The notes under the pieces: model-generated
Database searches by the model: none
The model's input: the letters and a program-made list of their open reading frames with translations, nothing else
Told to the model about the DNA's origin: nothing
In this document: piece after piece, positions 25,301 to 36,836 of the stretch
Layout: each line of letters begins with the position of its first letter
Position numbering within the stretch: the stretch's first letter is position 1
Assembly (NCBI GenBank): GCA_036435485.1
Contig: CM071601.1
Span: 185,664,939 to 185,728,938 of the forward strand
DNA length: 64,000 nucleotides
Source of the DNA: Saposhnikovia divaricata
Lineage: Eukaryota > Streptophyta > Magnoliopsida > Apiales > Apiaceae
Direction: 5' to 3'
Translations under genes and position numbers: made by a program

Positions 25301-25614
25301 TTAAATTATTAAGCATCCTCAGCTAATATTCATCATTGAATTCCTTACTATCCTGTAGTATTTTACTTGAACGTATTTGAATTATGTCGTCTGCTTATAA
25401 GCTTTGTTCATTTGTAGGGTGGGCAGTGACCAGAATATTGTTTTACAACAGAAATTCAGAAGTGGGAAACAGTACATCGTCGAAGTCTGGCATCGTTGAA
25501 AAGATATATCTGTTCTTCATGTACCTCTTTGGTCTCCTCATTTTGGCATGCGAGCATTTATGGAGAGCAGTAAAAAGTTTAAGACCCACGAGAGTAGGAG
25601 CAGCGATCACATAA
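19362..25614 (+). CDS. Alpha/beta hydrolase-fold protein with C-terminal membrane segment
   Basis: Ten exons join in phase to give 401 residues: 19362-19479, 19577-19778, 19882-19964, 20216-20316, 22091-22186, 22593-22646, 23721-23869, 23954-24071, 24903-24990, 25418-25614. All junctions are GT-AG. The N-terminus (MPFCEVGKYQNAADAAGNN) leads into the fold: the oxyanion-side loop IGLAGTHESWGPQI, strand-turn ALDNRGMGRSS, and the nucleophile elbow GHSMGAM (Ser near residue 133). The candidate catalytic His is in GGHLVSHERTQE (exon 8). The last exon adds a hydrophobic segment (LFFMYLFGLLILACEHLW) and a basic tail, suggesting membrane anchoring. Plant relatives are often labelled RutD-like aminoacrylate hydrolase, but the substrate is unknown. 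The start is the first ATG of the only open exon before the fold. The 1.77-kb intron 4 and the 0.83-kb intron 8 contain repeats. The gene appears intact. Confidence 0.87.
20690..21450. repeat. Repeat-rich insert in intron 4 of the hydrolase gene
   Basis: The stretch 21163-21308 is repeated with few changes at 21309-21452 (unit about 145 bp, starting tttatagattaagcagaaac). A partial third copy lies just upstream (about 21120-21160). The part from 20690 to 21110 looks like a degraded retroelement LTR but lacks ends I can define. Splicing must remove all of it. Confidence 0.6.
24696..24757. repeat. Short direct repeat in hydrolase intron 8
   Basis: The motif gatgacctaagcgcttatgt occurs twice about 31 bp apart inside AT-rich intron sequence, with LTR-like surroundings. 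No function is apparent. Confidence 0.5.
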
Positions 25615-26005
25615 AGTGCTTTAATTGACAAAACCTATACATCAACTCGTACGTAGACCCTTACCCTAATGATGTGTTTCAAATGCGAGTTAAAATCTAA
25701 CCATACCCGTATCCATTCCTTTTTGCAGGATTTTTTTAAAAAGATAGCTGAGTAATTTGGCCAGCTGTCTCGAACATAAATTGAACTGTTCCGAAGATAA
25801 ATTGCAACTTAACTTACGCTTTCCAGGTATAGTACTAAAGTGGATACTGTACAAGGATGAAGGTTGTGCCATTCTGGGAGGACTAGAAATGGTTAAATTT
25901 GAATTCTATGATGGCAGCAGCTAATAAGGAGTAACTGTACATCTATAGCAGGTCCTAGTTTTGTTGAGGTATTTCAATTGTTGTAAACTCTTAATCTTTT
26001 AATCT

Positions 26006-26011
26006 AATAAA
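26006..26011 (+). terminator. Polyadenylation signal of the hydrolase gene
   Basis: A canonical AATAAA lies about 390 bp after the stop codon, preceded by T-rich sequence typical of plant far-upstream elements. It is a plausible poly(A) signal; not proven. Confidence 0.4.
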
Positions 26012-26134
26012 GTTGAAAGTGTCATGATATCTTTTGGAGTCGGTCTTCTTCAGATACTCTTACCTTCATTTTTCCAAAATTGAAATGTTCAGCATGGTAA
26101 ATTTTTCTACATCTTTCCTGTTTTTTTTGAAGAG

Positions 26135-26327
26135 GGATTCATGTGCCTAAGGATGACCTCAGGGTTCTCCCTGAGGTTAAAAGCTTTTGAATACAAAATT
26201 AAGGGTGTTTAGGTAAGTTTACGGAGAAAAAATTAGTATTTACAAAAATACTCCTACAGGGCCACTAAATTTATAGGCTCTCTGTGTTATAACCTGAGGA
26301 GAAATCCCTGAGGACAACCTCGGATCC
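26135..26327. repeat. Small inverted-repeat element, MITE-like
   Basis: The left part (gatgacctcagggttctcc, ctgaggtta) is mirrored on the right (aacctgaggagaaatccctg, aggacaacctcggatcc). The arms are imperfect and I could not find a clean target-site duplication, so the family is not assigned. Confidence 0.45.
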
Positions 26328-26959
26328 ATTTTTCTGTTTTGAATAAATAGGCTGATAGCCACAATTGAATATTTATTCTAAGAAAATTCTTCTTACCACT
26401 TAGTTATCCAATCGTGCTCCTGTTTTTCTAAGTGCATATTAGTTAACTAATGATTGTACAAGAGTGTGTTCAAGTAAAAATGTACTTAGCTTACAAACCC
26501 CACATTAAATATTTTTTAATGATCAATATTTCACATATAAAATAAAAAATTATTTATGTTAATGAATTGTATATTTATTAGGAACATAATCCAATACGAA
26601 TCTATATTATATTATTAAACCAAAATATTAAAAAATTTGATACCTTTTTTAATACTACAAATTTATAAATCTTTTTTGTTATGTACATGTATAATTTGAA
26701 TTTAACATTATTTACTAAATAATAAATTTACAATAATCATTATTTTATAAAAGATGTCAAACACAAATTATATATATATTCAATAAAAAAAATTTATACA
26801 TTAAAAAAGTTTTCACTATATCTTATCCATATTTATCAATTATATAAATCTTACCTTTTGTTAAGCTCATTTACAAGTAATAATTGTATGAAATTAAAAT
26901 ATTTCTCGTATAAAGGGTTAAGCTCATCTACAAGTAGTAATTGTATGAAATTAAAATAT
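26328..26959. other. AT-rich intergenic stretch with a short tandem duplication
   Basis: No gene was seen. A unit containing agctca-tacaagta and aattgtatgaaattaaaat occurs twice at about 26860-26960. The second copy ends in the target site of the LINE fragment that follows. Confidence 0.5.
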
Positions 26960-26969
26960 TTCTCATATA

Positions 26970-27817
26970 TATGCGAAATATTTTATTAGGGTTCTTTTTT
27001 AGAGGAATGTTGGAATTATATGCGAATTCCATCTGTCACTGGTGAGTTTCATTTGTTCTCAGACTGGTTCAAAGAAGTGTTGCAGAAAAATAGAAAAAGT
27101 GAGATCCATTTGATTTCCTTGGTTTGCAGGATGTTATGGAAGAACCGTAATGATCTAGTTTGGAATCAGCGTAGCTTGAAGGCGAGTGAAGTAGTTGAGT
27201 CAGCGAAATCTGTCCTTGATCAATGGAGGTGTATTCAAGATAAATCTTTTGACATCTATTTGAGTTACATGACTCAAGATGATGGTCATGAACACTGGAA
27301 ATTACCATAGCAGAATAGAGTCAAGGTAAACACTGATGCGGCTATCTTTGAAAGCTCGACCAGGTATAGTTACGCGTTCGTGGCTAGAAATAATGTTGGA
27401 CAGCTGATCGAGGCTAGGTCGAGGTGTGTGCAGGGTAAAGTGGCTCCTGAGCTAGCAGAAGCTATTGGCATTAGAGAAGCATTAAGTTGGATAAAGGAGT
27501 CGCAGCATTCAGGTGTGGAAGTAGAGTATGACTGCTTGCAAGTAGTACAAGCCATTAGATCTTCTATCGCGAGTTTCTCATACTTGGGGCGAGTAATAGA
27601 GGAATGTCGAGTATTGTTAGCTAGTCTAAAAGCTCGTAATGTGCTTATTCGTTTTGTTAAATGTTCAGCGAATAGAGTGTCTCACTATTTAGCGAGATAT
27701 AGCTGTTCTGTAGCTGATCGTATTTGGAGGTTTGGAGAAGTCCATTCCGATTTTCAACATGTATTATTGAGTGATTTGAAGTATTAATAAAATCATCTTT
27801 CTTGGCAAAAAAAAAAA
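26970..27817 (+). mobile_element. 5'-truncated LINE tail (RNase H end of ORF2)
   Basis: Only the last part of a plant L1-type ORF2 remains. It has the end of the zinc-knuckle-like region (EECWNYMRIP), a linker with WKNRNDLVWNQ, and an RNase H-like domain: DAAIFE start, APELAEAIGIREALSWIK, EVEYDCLQVVQAI, and SANRVSHYLAR. The frame has stops at about 26984 and 27308-27310, but no frameshift between the parts. An A-rich tail lies at 27807-27817. The repeat ttctcatata occurs at 26960-26969 and again at 27818-27827, a likely target-site duplication. This is a typical dead-on-arrival LINE insertion. Confidence 0.8.
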
Positions 27818-28028
27818 TTCTCATATAAAGGGTTAATTATCATATAGGTCACTTATTACATGTCAATGTATCAAATGGTTCATTAAGTTTTTTTCGGTCT
27901 CTTTTAAACTACTCAATATAAGATATGTTTCACCCCGTTAACTTTCGAAAAATAAAAGTAATCTTTTGTTGATTCTGCACATTTTTCTTGAATGTTACTG
28001 TAACCAAATGAATAATTGTTAAATTCTG

Positions 28029-28276
28029 CTCCCTCTGTCCTCTCATTTCTTTACATATTTTCAACATTGTTTGGCACACATTTTAAGTTGTATATAAAAT
28101 ATAGTTCCATAACTTATTTTTAAGATTTTATTTTTTTGAATAAAAGTTTAAACATTAAATTTGTATTTAGAAGAAAATAAATTAAAATAAATTATGGAAT
28201 TATATTTTTTAGGAGTATTAAAATGCGTATCATGCCTCCGTCCCCCAATGTAAACAATTGAGGGGGACAGAGGGAG
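28029..28276. mobile_element. Stowaway-type MITE (nested)
   Basis: The ends ctccctctgtcc and ggacagagggag are a perfect inverted repeat of the Stowaway (Tc1/mariner) type. The right flank has TA; the left flank reads TG, so one base of the TA duplication has changed. Non-coding, about 250 bp. Confidence 0.75.
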
Positions 28277-28329
28277 TAGTATTTTAGATAATATATTTAT
28301 ATTTTTAAAAATTCATTTACTATTTTATA

Positions 28330-28642
28330 CTCCTTCCGTCCCTGGTGGTTCTTTACATTTGCTGTTTGCACGGGGACCAAACACTATGATTAAAATAAGT
28401 GAAGTAGTGAGTGTAATATTGTATTTTATTGTTAAATTAATTGAAGTAGTGGGTGTAATAGTGATTTTTTTTAAAAATAAGTGAAGTAGTGGGTGTAATA
28501 GTATAAAGTATTGAAAAAGTGGAGTGAAGTAGTGGATGTAATAATATATTTTATTTTTAAAAGTTACTATTTTTAGTAATGTAAAGAATTGGTGGGATGT
28601 CCCAAAAAGGAAAGTGTAAAGAAATGAAAGTGATAGAGAGAG
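28330..28642. mobile_element. Second Stowaway-type MITE (nested)
   Basis: It starts ctccttccgtccc and ends gatagagagag, an imperfect inverted repeat, with TA on both sides (28328-28329 and 28643-28644). It carries several copies of gtgaagtagtgggtgtaata. It sits close to the first MITE inside the same larger element. Confidence 0.65.
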
Positions 28643-28927
28643 TAGTTATTTTCCTTATTTTAATTAAAAATAAATAGTAAATGAATTTTTAAAATTCTAA
28701 ATATATTATCTAAAATACTAGAATTTAACAATTATTCATTTGGTTGCGGTAACATTAAAGAAATCTGTGCAGAATTAACAAAAGATTACTTTTACTTTTC
28801 AAAAGTTAACGGAATGTAACATTTCTTGTATTGAGTGATTTAAAAGAGATCGAAAAAAATTCAATGATCCACTTGATACATTAGCGTGTAATAAGTGACC
28901 GATGTGATAATTAATCCCTCGTATAAA

Positions 28928-30225
28928 TGTACTACGGTATAACTATAATCACAAAAAGGCTTACATACTTGTTAAAATGTCACAATTTTCTAATAAAGGA
29001 GAATTTTTTAATTTTAGGAACTTTTTCTCTTTTAATTAATATTTTTCTCCTTTGAAGTGTTTTTTTAATTAATATAAATACTTGTATCGATAATACTATA
29101 TATATATATATATATGTATTTTACAAATTTTAATTGAATCGGTGATAATTTGCAATGTAACTTGTTTCTTATATAATTACATGCATTTTCTTTAGCCTTT
29201 CCTTTTCTTGTAATATTAATCGTGTTTTTTTTTTAATTTAACAGGAGACCATCTATATCCTGTTTTGCGGTCATAGAAGGTGCCCATTGCTGTAGTTAGT
29301 TTATGGTACGAGGTCTAAGAGCAAACAGATTCTAAAACAGATTCTTAATTTGTTTCTTATAAATATAATAAAATAATATTTTTAATGTTTTAAGGATTTT
29401 ATTTGTTTTTAAGTTCTAACAATTATTTCTATATTCATTTCTTATTATTAACAAAATAATAATTTTAAGTGTAAGAGAAAAAATAGTAAATTTTTAATTG
29501 ATAAATAGGTATTTCAATATAAATTTAAGTCATATAAATATCTTATTTTCAAAACTATTTTAAAAATCCAAACATTTTTGTAAAAATTATAAAACAATAA
29601 TTTTTGATCTCCAAATCATACTAATAATTAGAATTACATTTCTAATGACCAAATATTAATTCCAAAATTTATGTTTTACTAATATTAAATTTTAAATAAA
29701 TTTAGCATTAACTTGAATTATACATTAAATTTAAATACAAAATTTGCTTCCCGAATTTTTATTTGAATTTGTTATCATTGTAGCAGGAAAATTATCATTT
29801 AATACAAATATTTATTATAAAAGAATTTATTAGTAAAATGTTTTTAACTTATTTGAAATTTTAACTATAAATGTCATTGAATTTGATACAAAAATTCTGA
29901 TTTTACCTCTCATTAATTTAACAGTAAAGGTTAATAAAAAAAATCATTAAAGGGGTGCAAGTTGCATTCAAATTAAAAGTTAAGGGCAACAAATTGTTAA
30001 CCGTAAAATTTTGGTATAAAATTGATTTTGAACTAAAATTAGAGGGTGTAAAATATAATTATTTCTAATTTTAAAATTTTAAGGATAAAATAATAATTTA
30101 ACCTGAGATTGGATTATAGGTAATGAACGTTAACTAAAATTTCAATGCAGAAAAGAATAGGGAAATTACATCATTCACTTTCAAAAACTCTACACTACAA
30201 AAGGTAAAAAGTGCAGTATACCAAC
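28928..30225. other. AT-rich intergenic stretch
   Basis: No coding, RNA or repeat boundary was recognised apart from a (TA)n run near 29099-29116. The composition is very AT-rich throughout. Confidence 0.45.
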
Positions 30226-30284
30226 CTGCGGTCTTCAATGCTGGGAATTACTGGAATGGGAACATCACCATCAACACAATAAAA
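30226..30284 (-). pseudogene. Orphan exon-like fragment, unknown family
   Basis: On the minus strand a 59-nt stretch lies between ttgcag and gttggt splice signals. It reads FYCVDGDVPIPVIPSIED in the one coding-like frame. The local GC content is higher than that of its surroundings. No companion exon was found nearby, so it is probably a leftover of a moved or captured gene. I do not recognise the family. Confidence 0.35.
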
Positions 30285-30706
30285 CTGCAAGAAGCATTTC
30301 AAATTAAATCTCCATTCATATGGGCACTGCATTTTAGACACTAACGGAGTAAATATCTCGTGGAGACATGAATGCGTAAATATATTTTCTACTGGTATCG
30401 AGAGAGAAAGGCCTAGCTAGCACTGTGATTAATACATGAAATGAAAGAACTATAAAGTGCAAAAAATCAGAACTTACCAGGTAAAATTAAGTTTTCTTGA
30501 TGTTGGATGATGGTATATAGCATAAACATATGTTTTCATGAAGTGAAACGAAGCACTATTGAGTTTAGAGAAACAAGAGGGATCCAAGTATAATATTGTA
30601 GGCTTGTAGCAACGATAATATGCGCGAGGAATATTCTCTATTATGCTTATATAATTTCAAGCATGCAAGTAAAGTCCAATTATATCCTTCTATAGTGACT
30701 ATTAAT

Positions 30707-31262
30707 TCTATACTATCTATCTATATTATATTATTATAATCGAAATAGGCTATATTTAGATGGTTGATCGTTCGGTACACTAAATTTGGTATACAGAATA
30801 ATCTAAATTTGGTATATTGAATAATCAGCCGTTAGATTTTAAGATAGATGAAAAAAATCTATAGATGTAATGCTAAAAGAATATTCTTTTTATAATACTT
30901 AAAATACTCCCACAAGTTCAAGATTCGAATCCCGTCAACAACATATTATTATTAAACATTTATATTATCTTACAAACAACTACTCATAGAATTTCAAAGT
31001 TCGATTACCGTCAACAACATATTTTAGTTAAAAATTTATATTTTCTATTTTCACAAACATTTATCTTATCCTATAAACCACTCCAAGGAATTCAAGTTTC
31101 AATTTCCGTCAACAACATATTAAATTTAAAAAGTTATATTATCTATTTTCAATATAGAAGCAAAACCATCGTTTAGAATACTATCAAATATGTACTACTA
31201 TATTTTAGTATCTTCTATAATTTATTTTCCTACTACTTGAAAAACATATATATAATAAAATT
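30707..31262 (+). mobile_element. Helitron-family 5' fragment, related to 36014-36780
   Basis: It begins near tctatactatctatctatatt and shares order and wording with 36014-36780: the runs ttataatcgaaatag, gattcgaatcccgt, aacaacatattttagtta and tagaatactatc. No hairpin-CTAG end occurs before the next element starts, so this copy lacks its own 3' end or was interrupted. The exact 5' base is uncertain. Confidence 0.5.
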
Positions 31263-31795
31263 ATGAGCGAAACATAGTATAATTGGTTGGTTGGTTGATT
31301 AACATCTTCCAAAAAGGTTTGTTAATACCTTCCAAAAATGAAAAAATAAATTAAAATGCATATAAAATTTTATTTTACTTTATAACAAACTCTTTTAATT
31401 ACACTCCAATTAATATTTAATTACATACTCTTTCAGTTGCCCAACTTTTTTAGACTCTTTCAATTATTTAGAAATCAAATATTTTCAAAATCAATTTAAA
31501 TAATTTTAATATCATATATATACTATACTATTATAAGCGAAATAGAGTATAATTGGTTGGTTGGTTGGTTAACACCTTCCAAAAAGGTTTGTTAATACCT
31601 TCCAAAAATGAAAAAATAAATTAAAATGCGTATAAAATTTTATTTTACTTCATAACAAACTCTTTTAATTACACTCCAATTAATATTTAATTACATACTC
31701 TTTCAGTTACCCAACTTTTTTAGACTCTTTCAATTACTTAAAAACCAAATATTTTCAAAATCAGTTTATATAATTTTAATATCATATATTTATTA
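31262..31795. repeat. Near-identical direct duplication, about 268-bp spacing
   Basis: The block from agtataattggttggttgg (about 31277) through attttaatatcatata (about 31521) returns almost unchanged from about 31547 to 31790. Both copies start with the gagcgaaa / aagcgaaa lead seen at the heads of other Helitron-like units here. The high similarity suggests a recent duplication. Confidence 0.75.
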
Positions 31796-31855
31796 ACAAA
31801 TTTACAACAAATTAAAACTATATAATAAACAATAAAAATTTCACACAATTACAAA

Positions 31856-32555
31856 TCTATACTATTATATAAAAGCCAAAACATTAAAAGTTTGGTTGGT
31901 CGGTCGGTTGGTCGGTACGGTACGGTACCTGTTGATTTTACTTATTTACCCTTACTCAATTACAGATAAAATCCATCAAATTAACTAATCAATTTCTTTT
32001 TCAGATTAAACATATTATCTTTTCTATCTTCTAATAGGGATGGCAATCGGGTCGGATCGGGCCGGGTTTGGCAAAATCCAAATCCAAACCCGATTTTTTG
32101 GATAAAACTCGAACCCGACCCGAACCCGAAAAATACCCGAAAACTGAAACCCGAACCCGATCCAATGGATTTCGGGTATACCCCGAAACCCGAAAATTTT
32201 TGGATTTGGATAATAACCGAAACCCGAAACCCGAAACCCGAAACCCGAAATTTTATAAAAAGTATTATTAATATTATATAAATAAATTATATTCTGTGCA
32301 CTAATTTTAATATTTTTATATTTAATTTTGTTATAAAATTTTACATATAATCAATTTTTAAATGAATTTAAATCATTAAAATAACCAAATAGATTTGATA
32401 TGAAATACATCTTAAACACTTAGAGTCTAAAAATGTTTTAATATTTCGGTTTTAATAATACAAGGTTATTTGTTATACGATGCATCAATGACTTTTATAT
32501 AAAATGTATTACATTATTAAATATATTATAGTATAAATTATATACATATATACAT

Positions 32556-32617
<62 letters not shown>

Positions 32618-34892
32618 GGGTTTTTTTCGGGTTTCGGGTTCGGATCGGGTTTCGGATCGGGTTTCATAATATCCAAATCCAAATCCAAAAATTTTCGGGT
32701 TTGAAAATCAAATCCAAATCCAAATCCAAATCCAAAAAATCGGGTTCGGGTTATCCAAAATTTCGGGTTTCGGATCGGGTATCCGTCGGATCGGATTTTT
32801 TTGCCATCCCTATCTTCTAATAACTAAATAATTTGATTTTTCAGGTAAAATACAATATCTTTTATATTTTATCTAATTAACTAATCAATTATCTTTTTCA
32901 ACCAAAACACATTACCCTATCTATTTTTTCTAACTAAAATCTCTCTTTTATCAATTATATCATGGACGGTTACCTTTTTCTTCCAAAATACGTTACCTTT
33001 TTTCTTTTCTCTTACTAAAATCTCTTTTTTTCCAATTATATCATTGACGTTTCTATTTAATAAAACAAAAAATAATAATAATATTACCTTATTTTCAGCC
33101 AAAACAAATTACCTTTTTTCTTTTCTTTTGCTAAAACCTCTATTTTTCCAATTATATCATTGACGTTTCTATTTAATAAAACAATAATAATAATATTATA
33201 ATACTAATAATATTATAAAACTAAAATAATAATATTATCTTTTTTTTTTTCTAATTAAATTCCCTTTTTTCCTAGAAATATCACAGGTAACATTGATTTC
33301 TCAATTTCCAAAAACTATGAGCAATTTTATTAGTAAAATAACATAATTAAATTATAATTACTGTAACTAATCAATTACCTTTTCCACAAAAATCATGTCA
33401 TCTTTTTAATTTTCACGTTGCCTTTCTATTTTCTCTAACTAAAATATCAATTTTTCCAATTATATCACGGACAGTTCTATTTAATACAATAAACTAATAA
33501 TATTATAATATTAATAATTAATCGATTACACTTTTCAGCTAAAACGTATCGTCTTTTCTATATTTTCTAACTAAAATCCCTTTTTTAATAAAAATATCAT
33601 GGACAGTATTAATTTATCTTTTTCTAAAATCATTACTAGAAATTGTATTTAGTAAAATAACGTAATTAAATTATAATAACTATAAACTAATCAGTTACCT
33701 TTTTCACCTAGAACATGTTACCTTTTAATTTTCTCTAACTAAATCATCTCTTTTTCTAATCATATCACAACCATTCTATTTAATAAAATAAAAATTAGTT
33801 TAATAAAATAACATAATTATATTATAATCTATACTATTATATAAAAGCCGAAACATTAAAAGTTTGGTTGGTACGGTACCTATTGATTTTACTTATTTAC
33901 CCTTACTTAATTACATATAAAATCCCTCTTACTAACTAATCAATTTTCTTTTCAGGTTAAACATATTACCTTTCCTATTTTTCCAATTATATCACGAGTG
34001 GTTCTATTTAATAAAATAAAATAGTAATATTATAATACTAATAATTATCGATTAATTTTTTCAGTTAAAACGTATCATCTTTTCCATATTTCATAATTAA
34101 AATTCCTTTTTTCTAGAAATATCACGGACAATATTAATTTCTCACTTTCTAAAGACACTACGATCAATTTAATTTAGTGAAATAACATAAATTAAATTAT
34201 AATTACTATAAACTAATCAATTACCTTTTCACCTAAAACATGTCACCTTTTTAATTTTCACATTACCTTTTTTATTTTCTCTAACTAAAATCTCACTCTT
34301 TCAATTAGATCACGGGTGGTTCTATTTAATGAAATAAAATAACAATATCATAATATTAATATTTAACCAGTTAACTTTTTTATCTGAAACGTATCATCTT
34401 TTCTATATTTTCTAACTAAAATCCCTATTTTTCTAAAAATATCTCGGGCAACATTAATTTCTCATTTTCTAAAAACATTACGAGCAATTTTATTTAGTAA
34501 AATAACATAATTAAATTGTAATTACTATAAACTAATCAATTACCTTTTTCACCTAAAATAAGTTTCCTTTTTAATTTTTTCTAACTAAAATCTCTCTTTT
34601 TCCAATTAAATCACGGACATTCTATTTGTTAAAATTAAATAATAATTTTATAATTACTTATAATTAACCGATTACCTTTTTCAACTAAAATATATCATCT
34701 TTCAATATTTTTTAACTAAAATTCCTTATTTTCTAGAATTATCACGGATAACGTTTATATGGTTATTATCAAATCATCTCATTTAAAAATTTAAGCCTCC
34801 AAAATTCAAATTTTAAAAAAATTAATTCAAATTAATAAAAAAAGGCATGTAATATTAAAAGAAATCCGTGCATCGCACGGGTTTTAAACTAG
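31856..34892 (+). mobile_element. Helitron pair sharing one 3' end
   Basis: Two Helitron 5' ends of one family, TCTATACTATTATATAAAAG, occur at 31856 and 33828, each after an A. One 3' end follows: hairpin ccgtgc-atc-gcacgg, then gttttaaaCTAG at 34889-34892, before T. Thus either 33828-34892 is a short Helitron inserted in a longer one that lost its end, or the long one includes an internal start. Internal units match those of 16100-18339. A hAT MITE is inserted at 32035. No protein-coding part was found. Confidence 0.78.
32035..32812. mobile_element. hAT-type MITE inserted in a Helitron
   Basis: Ends tagggatggcaa and ttgccatcccta are a perfect 12-bp inverted repeat. The 8-bp repeat tcttctaa flanks them at 32027-32034 and 32813-32820. 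Subterminal regions are packed with cgaaacc / cgggttt motifs in opposite orientation. A (CA)n-(TA)n microsatellite is at about 32557-32614. Length 778 bp, non-coding; the open frame at 32068 just reads the motif array. Confidence 0.9.
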
Positions 34893-36013
34893 TTAATATT
34901 AAATTCTATTTTAGACAAATATTACATTAGGGATTATTATGGAATTATAATTTGAATGTGATAATATCAACAAAAAATTGAATGTAATTATATACGTCCA
35001 TTTATATTTATATTATTATGACAAAATATAATCATAATTTGAACAATATATCATATAATTATACAACTGTTATTTAATACTATATATATTATGACAATAT
35101 TATATTAAGTAATATATATGAAATATATAATTATTAAAATATAAATAAAATATTATATAAATTTAAGAAACCCGTGCATCGCACGGGTATATTTGGTTGG
35201 TTGGTTAACGTCTTTCAAAAAATTGTTAACACCTTTATAAAAATAACAAGTTAAAAAAATTATATTAAAAATATAATTGAAAGAGTATGTAATTGAATTT
35301 TAGTTAAATTTTTACTGATAGAGTATGTATTGCCTTCCAAAAAAATTCTTAAATTTCCTTAAAATAACAAGCCAAAAAAATTATATTAAAAATATAAATA
35401 AAAGAGTAAGTAGTTGAATTTCAGGTGAAGTATAACTGATAGAGTATGTATCTATGTAAAATATTTATGTAAACTGAAATATAATTGAAACTGTATGTAA
35501 AATTTGTGGTTTATAACTTATAGGTGTTAACAAATTTTTTGGGAAGGTGTTAACTAACTAACCAAAGAATCAAGGCACAAAAAAATATTTTTAAAAATTT
35601 AAAAAAATATGTTAAAATTTTCAAATTAAGTTAAATTATATATAATTTATAAAAAATAAAAACCAACATGTTTCATAGAATTATAAACATTTTCAATTAT
35701 ATTCCGATTAGAATCATCGCTTACACACACTTCTTGCTGCAATTCTTTTTTCAACGATATTAGGTTGCACTAAATACATTTTTAAAAATAACTATTGAAT
35801 TATTAATATATTTAATAATAAATTTAAAAATAACGTTTAAATTACTAACAATTATCTTTCATGAAATTAAGTGTGGAACATATGTAAATTTAAAACTAAA
35901 AATAGAATTTATTAAAATAAATTAAAATTTTATATTAAATCAAATAATTAATATATTAATTAATCTTAATAATAATAATAAATAGTCCGTGCTTTGCACG
36001 GGTTATAAGCTAG
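34893..36013 (+). mobile_element. Further Helitron remnants with palindromic 3' ends
   Basis: Two more Helitron-like termini lie here. At 35168-35184 the hairpin cccgtgc-atc-gcacggg runs straight into ggttggttggttaac, the head motif of the neighbouring family, so the CTAG tail was lost at a junction. At 35986-36013 the hairpin ccgtgc-ttt-gcacgg is followed by gttataagCTAG and T, a complete 3' end. Their 5' starts are not defined; the stretch between is AT-rich and non-coding. Confidence 0.6.
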
Positions 36014-36792
36014 TATATTATTATAATCGTAATAGAGTATATTTGGTTGCTTGTGGTTTGGTACATTAAATTTGATACATTGAATATAACTACTATTAAA
36101 TTATAAGATAAATAAAATGAATCGTTTAATATAATGCTAATAGGATGTTCTTTTTATAATATATAAAATGCTTTTATAGATTTAAGGTTCGAATCCCGTA
36201 AACATTACTCCCTCTGTCCTTCTCATTTCTTTACACTTTCTTTTTTGGGACGTCACACCAATACATTACTAAAAATACATTATTAAATCCACTACTTAAC
36301 TTTTTCAACACTTTACACTATTACAACTATTACTTCACTTATTTTAACAAATAAATTAATATTACACTCACTACTTCATTTATTTTAACAATATTACACC
36401 CACTATCATTGGTCTCCGTGCCCAAACCCTATGTTAAGAAAACAAAGGGACAGAGGGAGTATATTATATTATTAAACATTTATATCATCTTATAAATCTA
36501 CTCATAGAAGTTCAAGATTCGATTTCGATCAACAACATATTTTAGTTAAAAATTTATATTATCTATTTTCACTATATTAGATTTAAACATTATATTATAT
36601 TATAAACTACTCCAAAAATTTCAAGGTTCATTTCTCGTAAACATATTAAATTTAAATATTATCAAATATATAAGCAAAAAACTATCATTTAGAATACTAT
36701 CTAATATGTATTATTTTATTTTATTATCCTAATTTATTTCCTTACTAATTAAAAAGGAAATATTAAAGTTATGAATAATTAAATAATTATTA
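36014..36792 (+). mobile_element. Left part of a Helitron split by a LINE
   Basis: The sequence from tatattattataatcgtaatag matches the fragment at 30707-31262. Its likely right end, ctcgtgcataacatgggttattagCTAG then T, lies at about 44412-44442 beyond the LINE insertion. A Stowaway MITE is nested at 36208. The 5' end abuts the preceding Helitron's CTAG. Confidence 0.55.
36208..36459. mobile_element. Stowaway-type MITE
   Basis: Ends ctccctctgtcc and ggacagagggag form an exact inverted repeat, with TA on both sides (36206-36207 and 36460-36461). It is 252 bp, AT-rich and non-coding. It is closely related to the copy at 28029-28276. Confidence 0.85.
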
Positions 36793-36836
36793 AAAATCTA
36801 TTAGGTATAATTTTAGATAATATAAAAAACATAAGG

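Larger units (their letters stand above)
27830..28918. mobile_element. Mutator-type MITE with long inverted arms and nested insertions
   Basis: The ends gggttaattatcatatagg and its counterpart finishing gtgataattaatccc are inverted repeats that continue inward for more than 150 bp (tatcaaatggttcattaag against its complement). Flanks are tcatataaa (27821-27829) and tcgtataaa (28919-28927), a 9-bp duplication with one change. Two Stowaway-like MITEs sit inside. There is no coding capacity. Confidence 0.75.
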
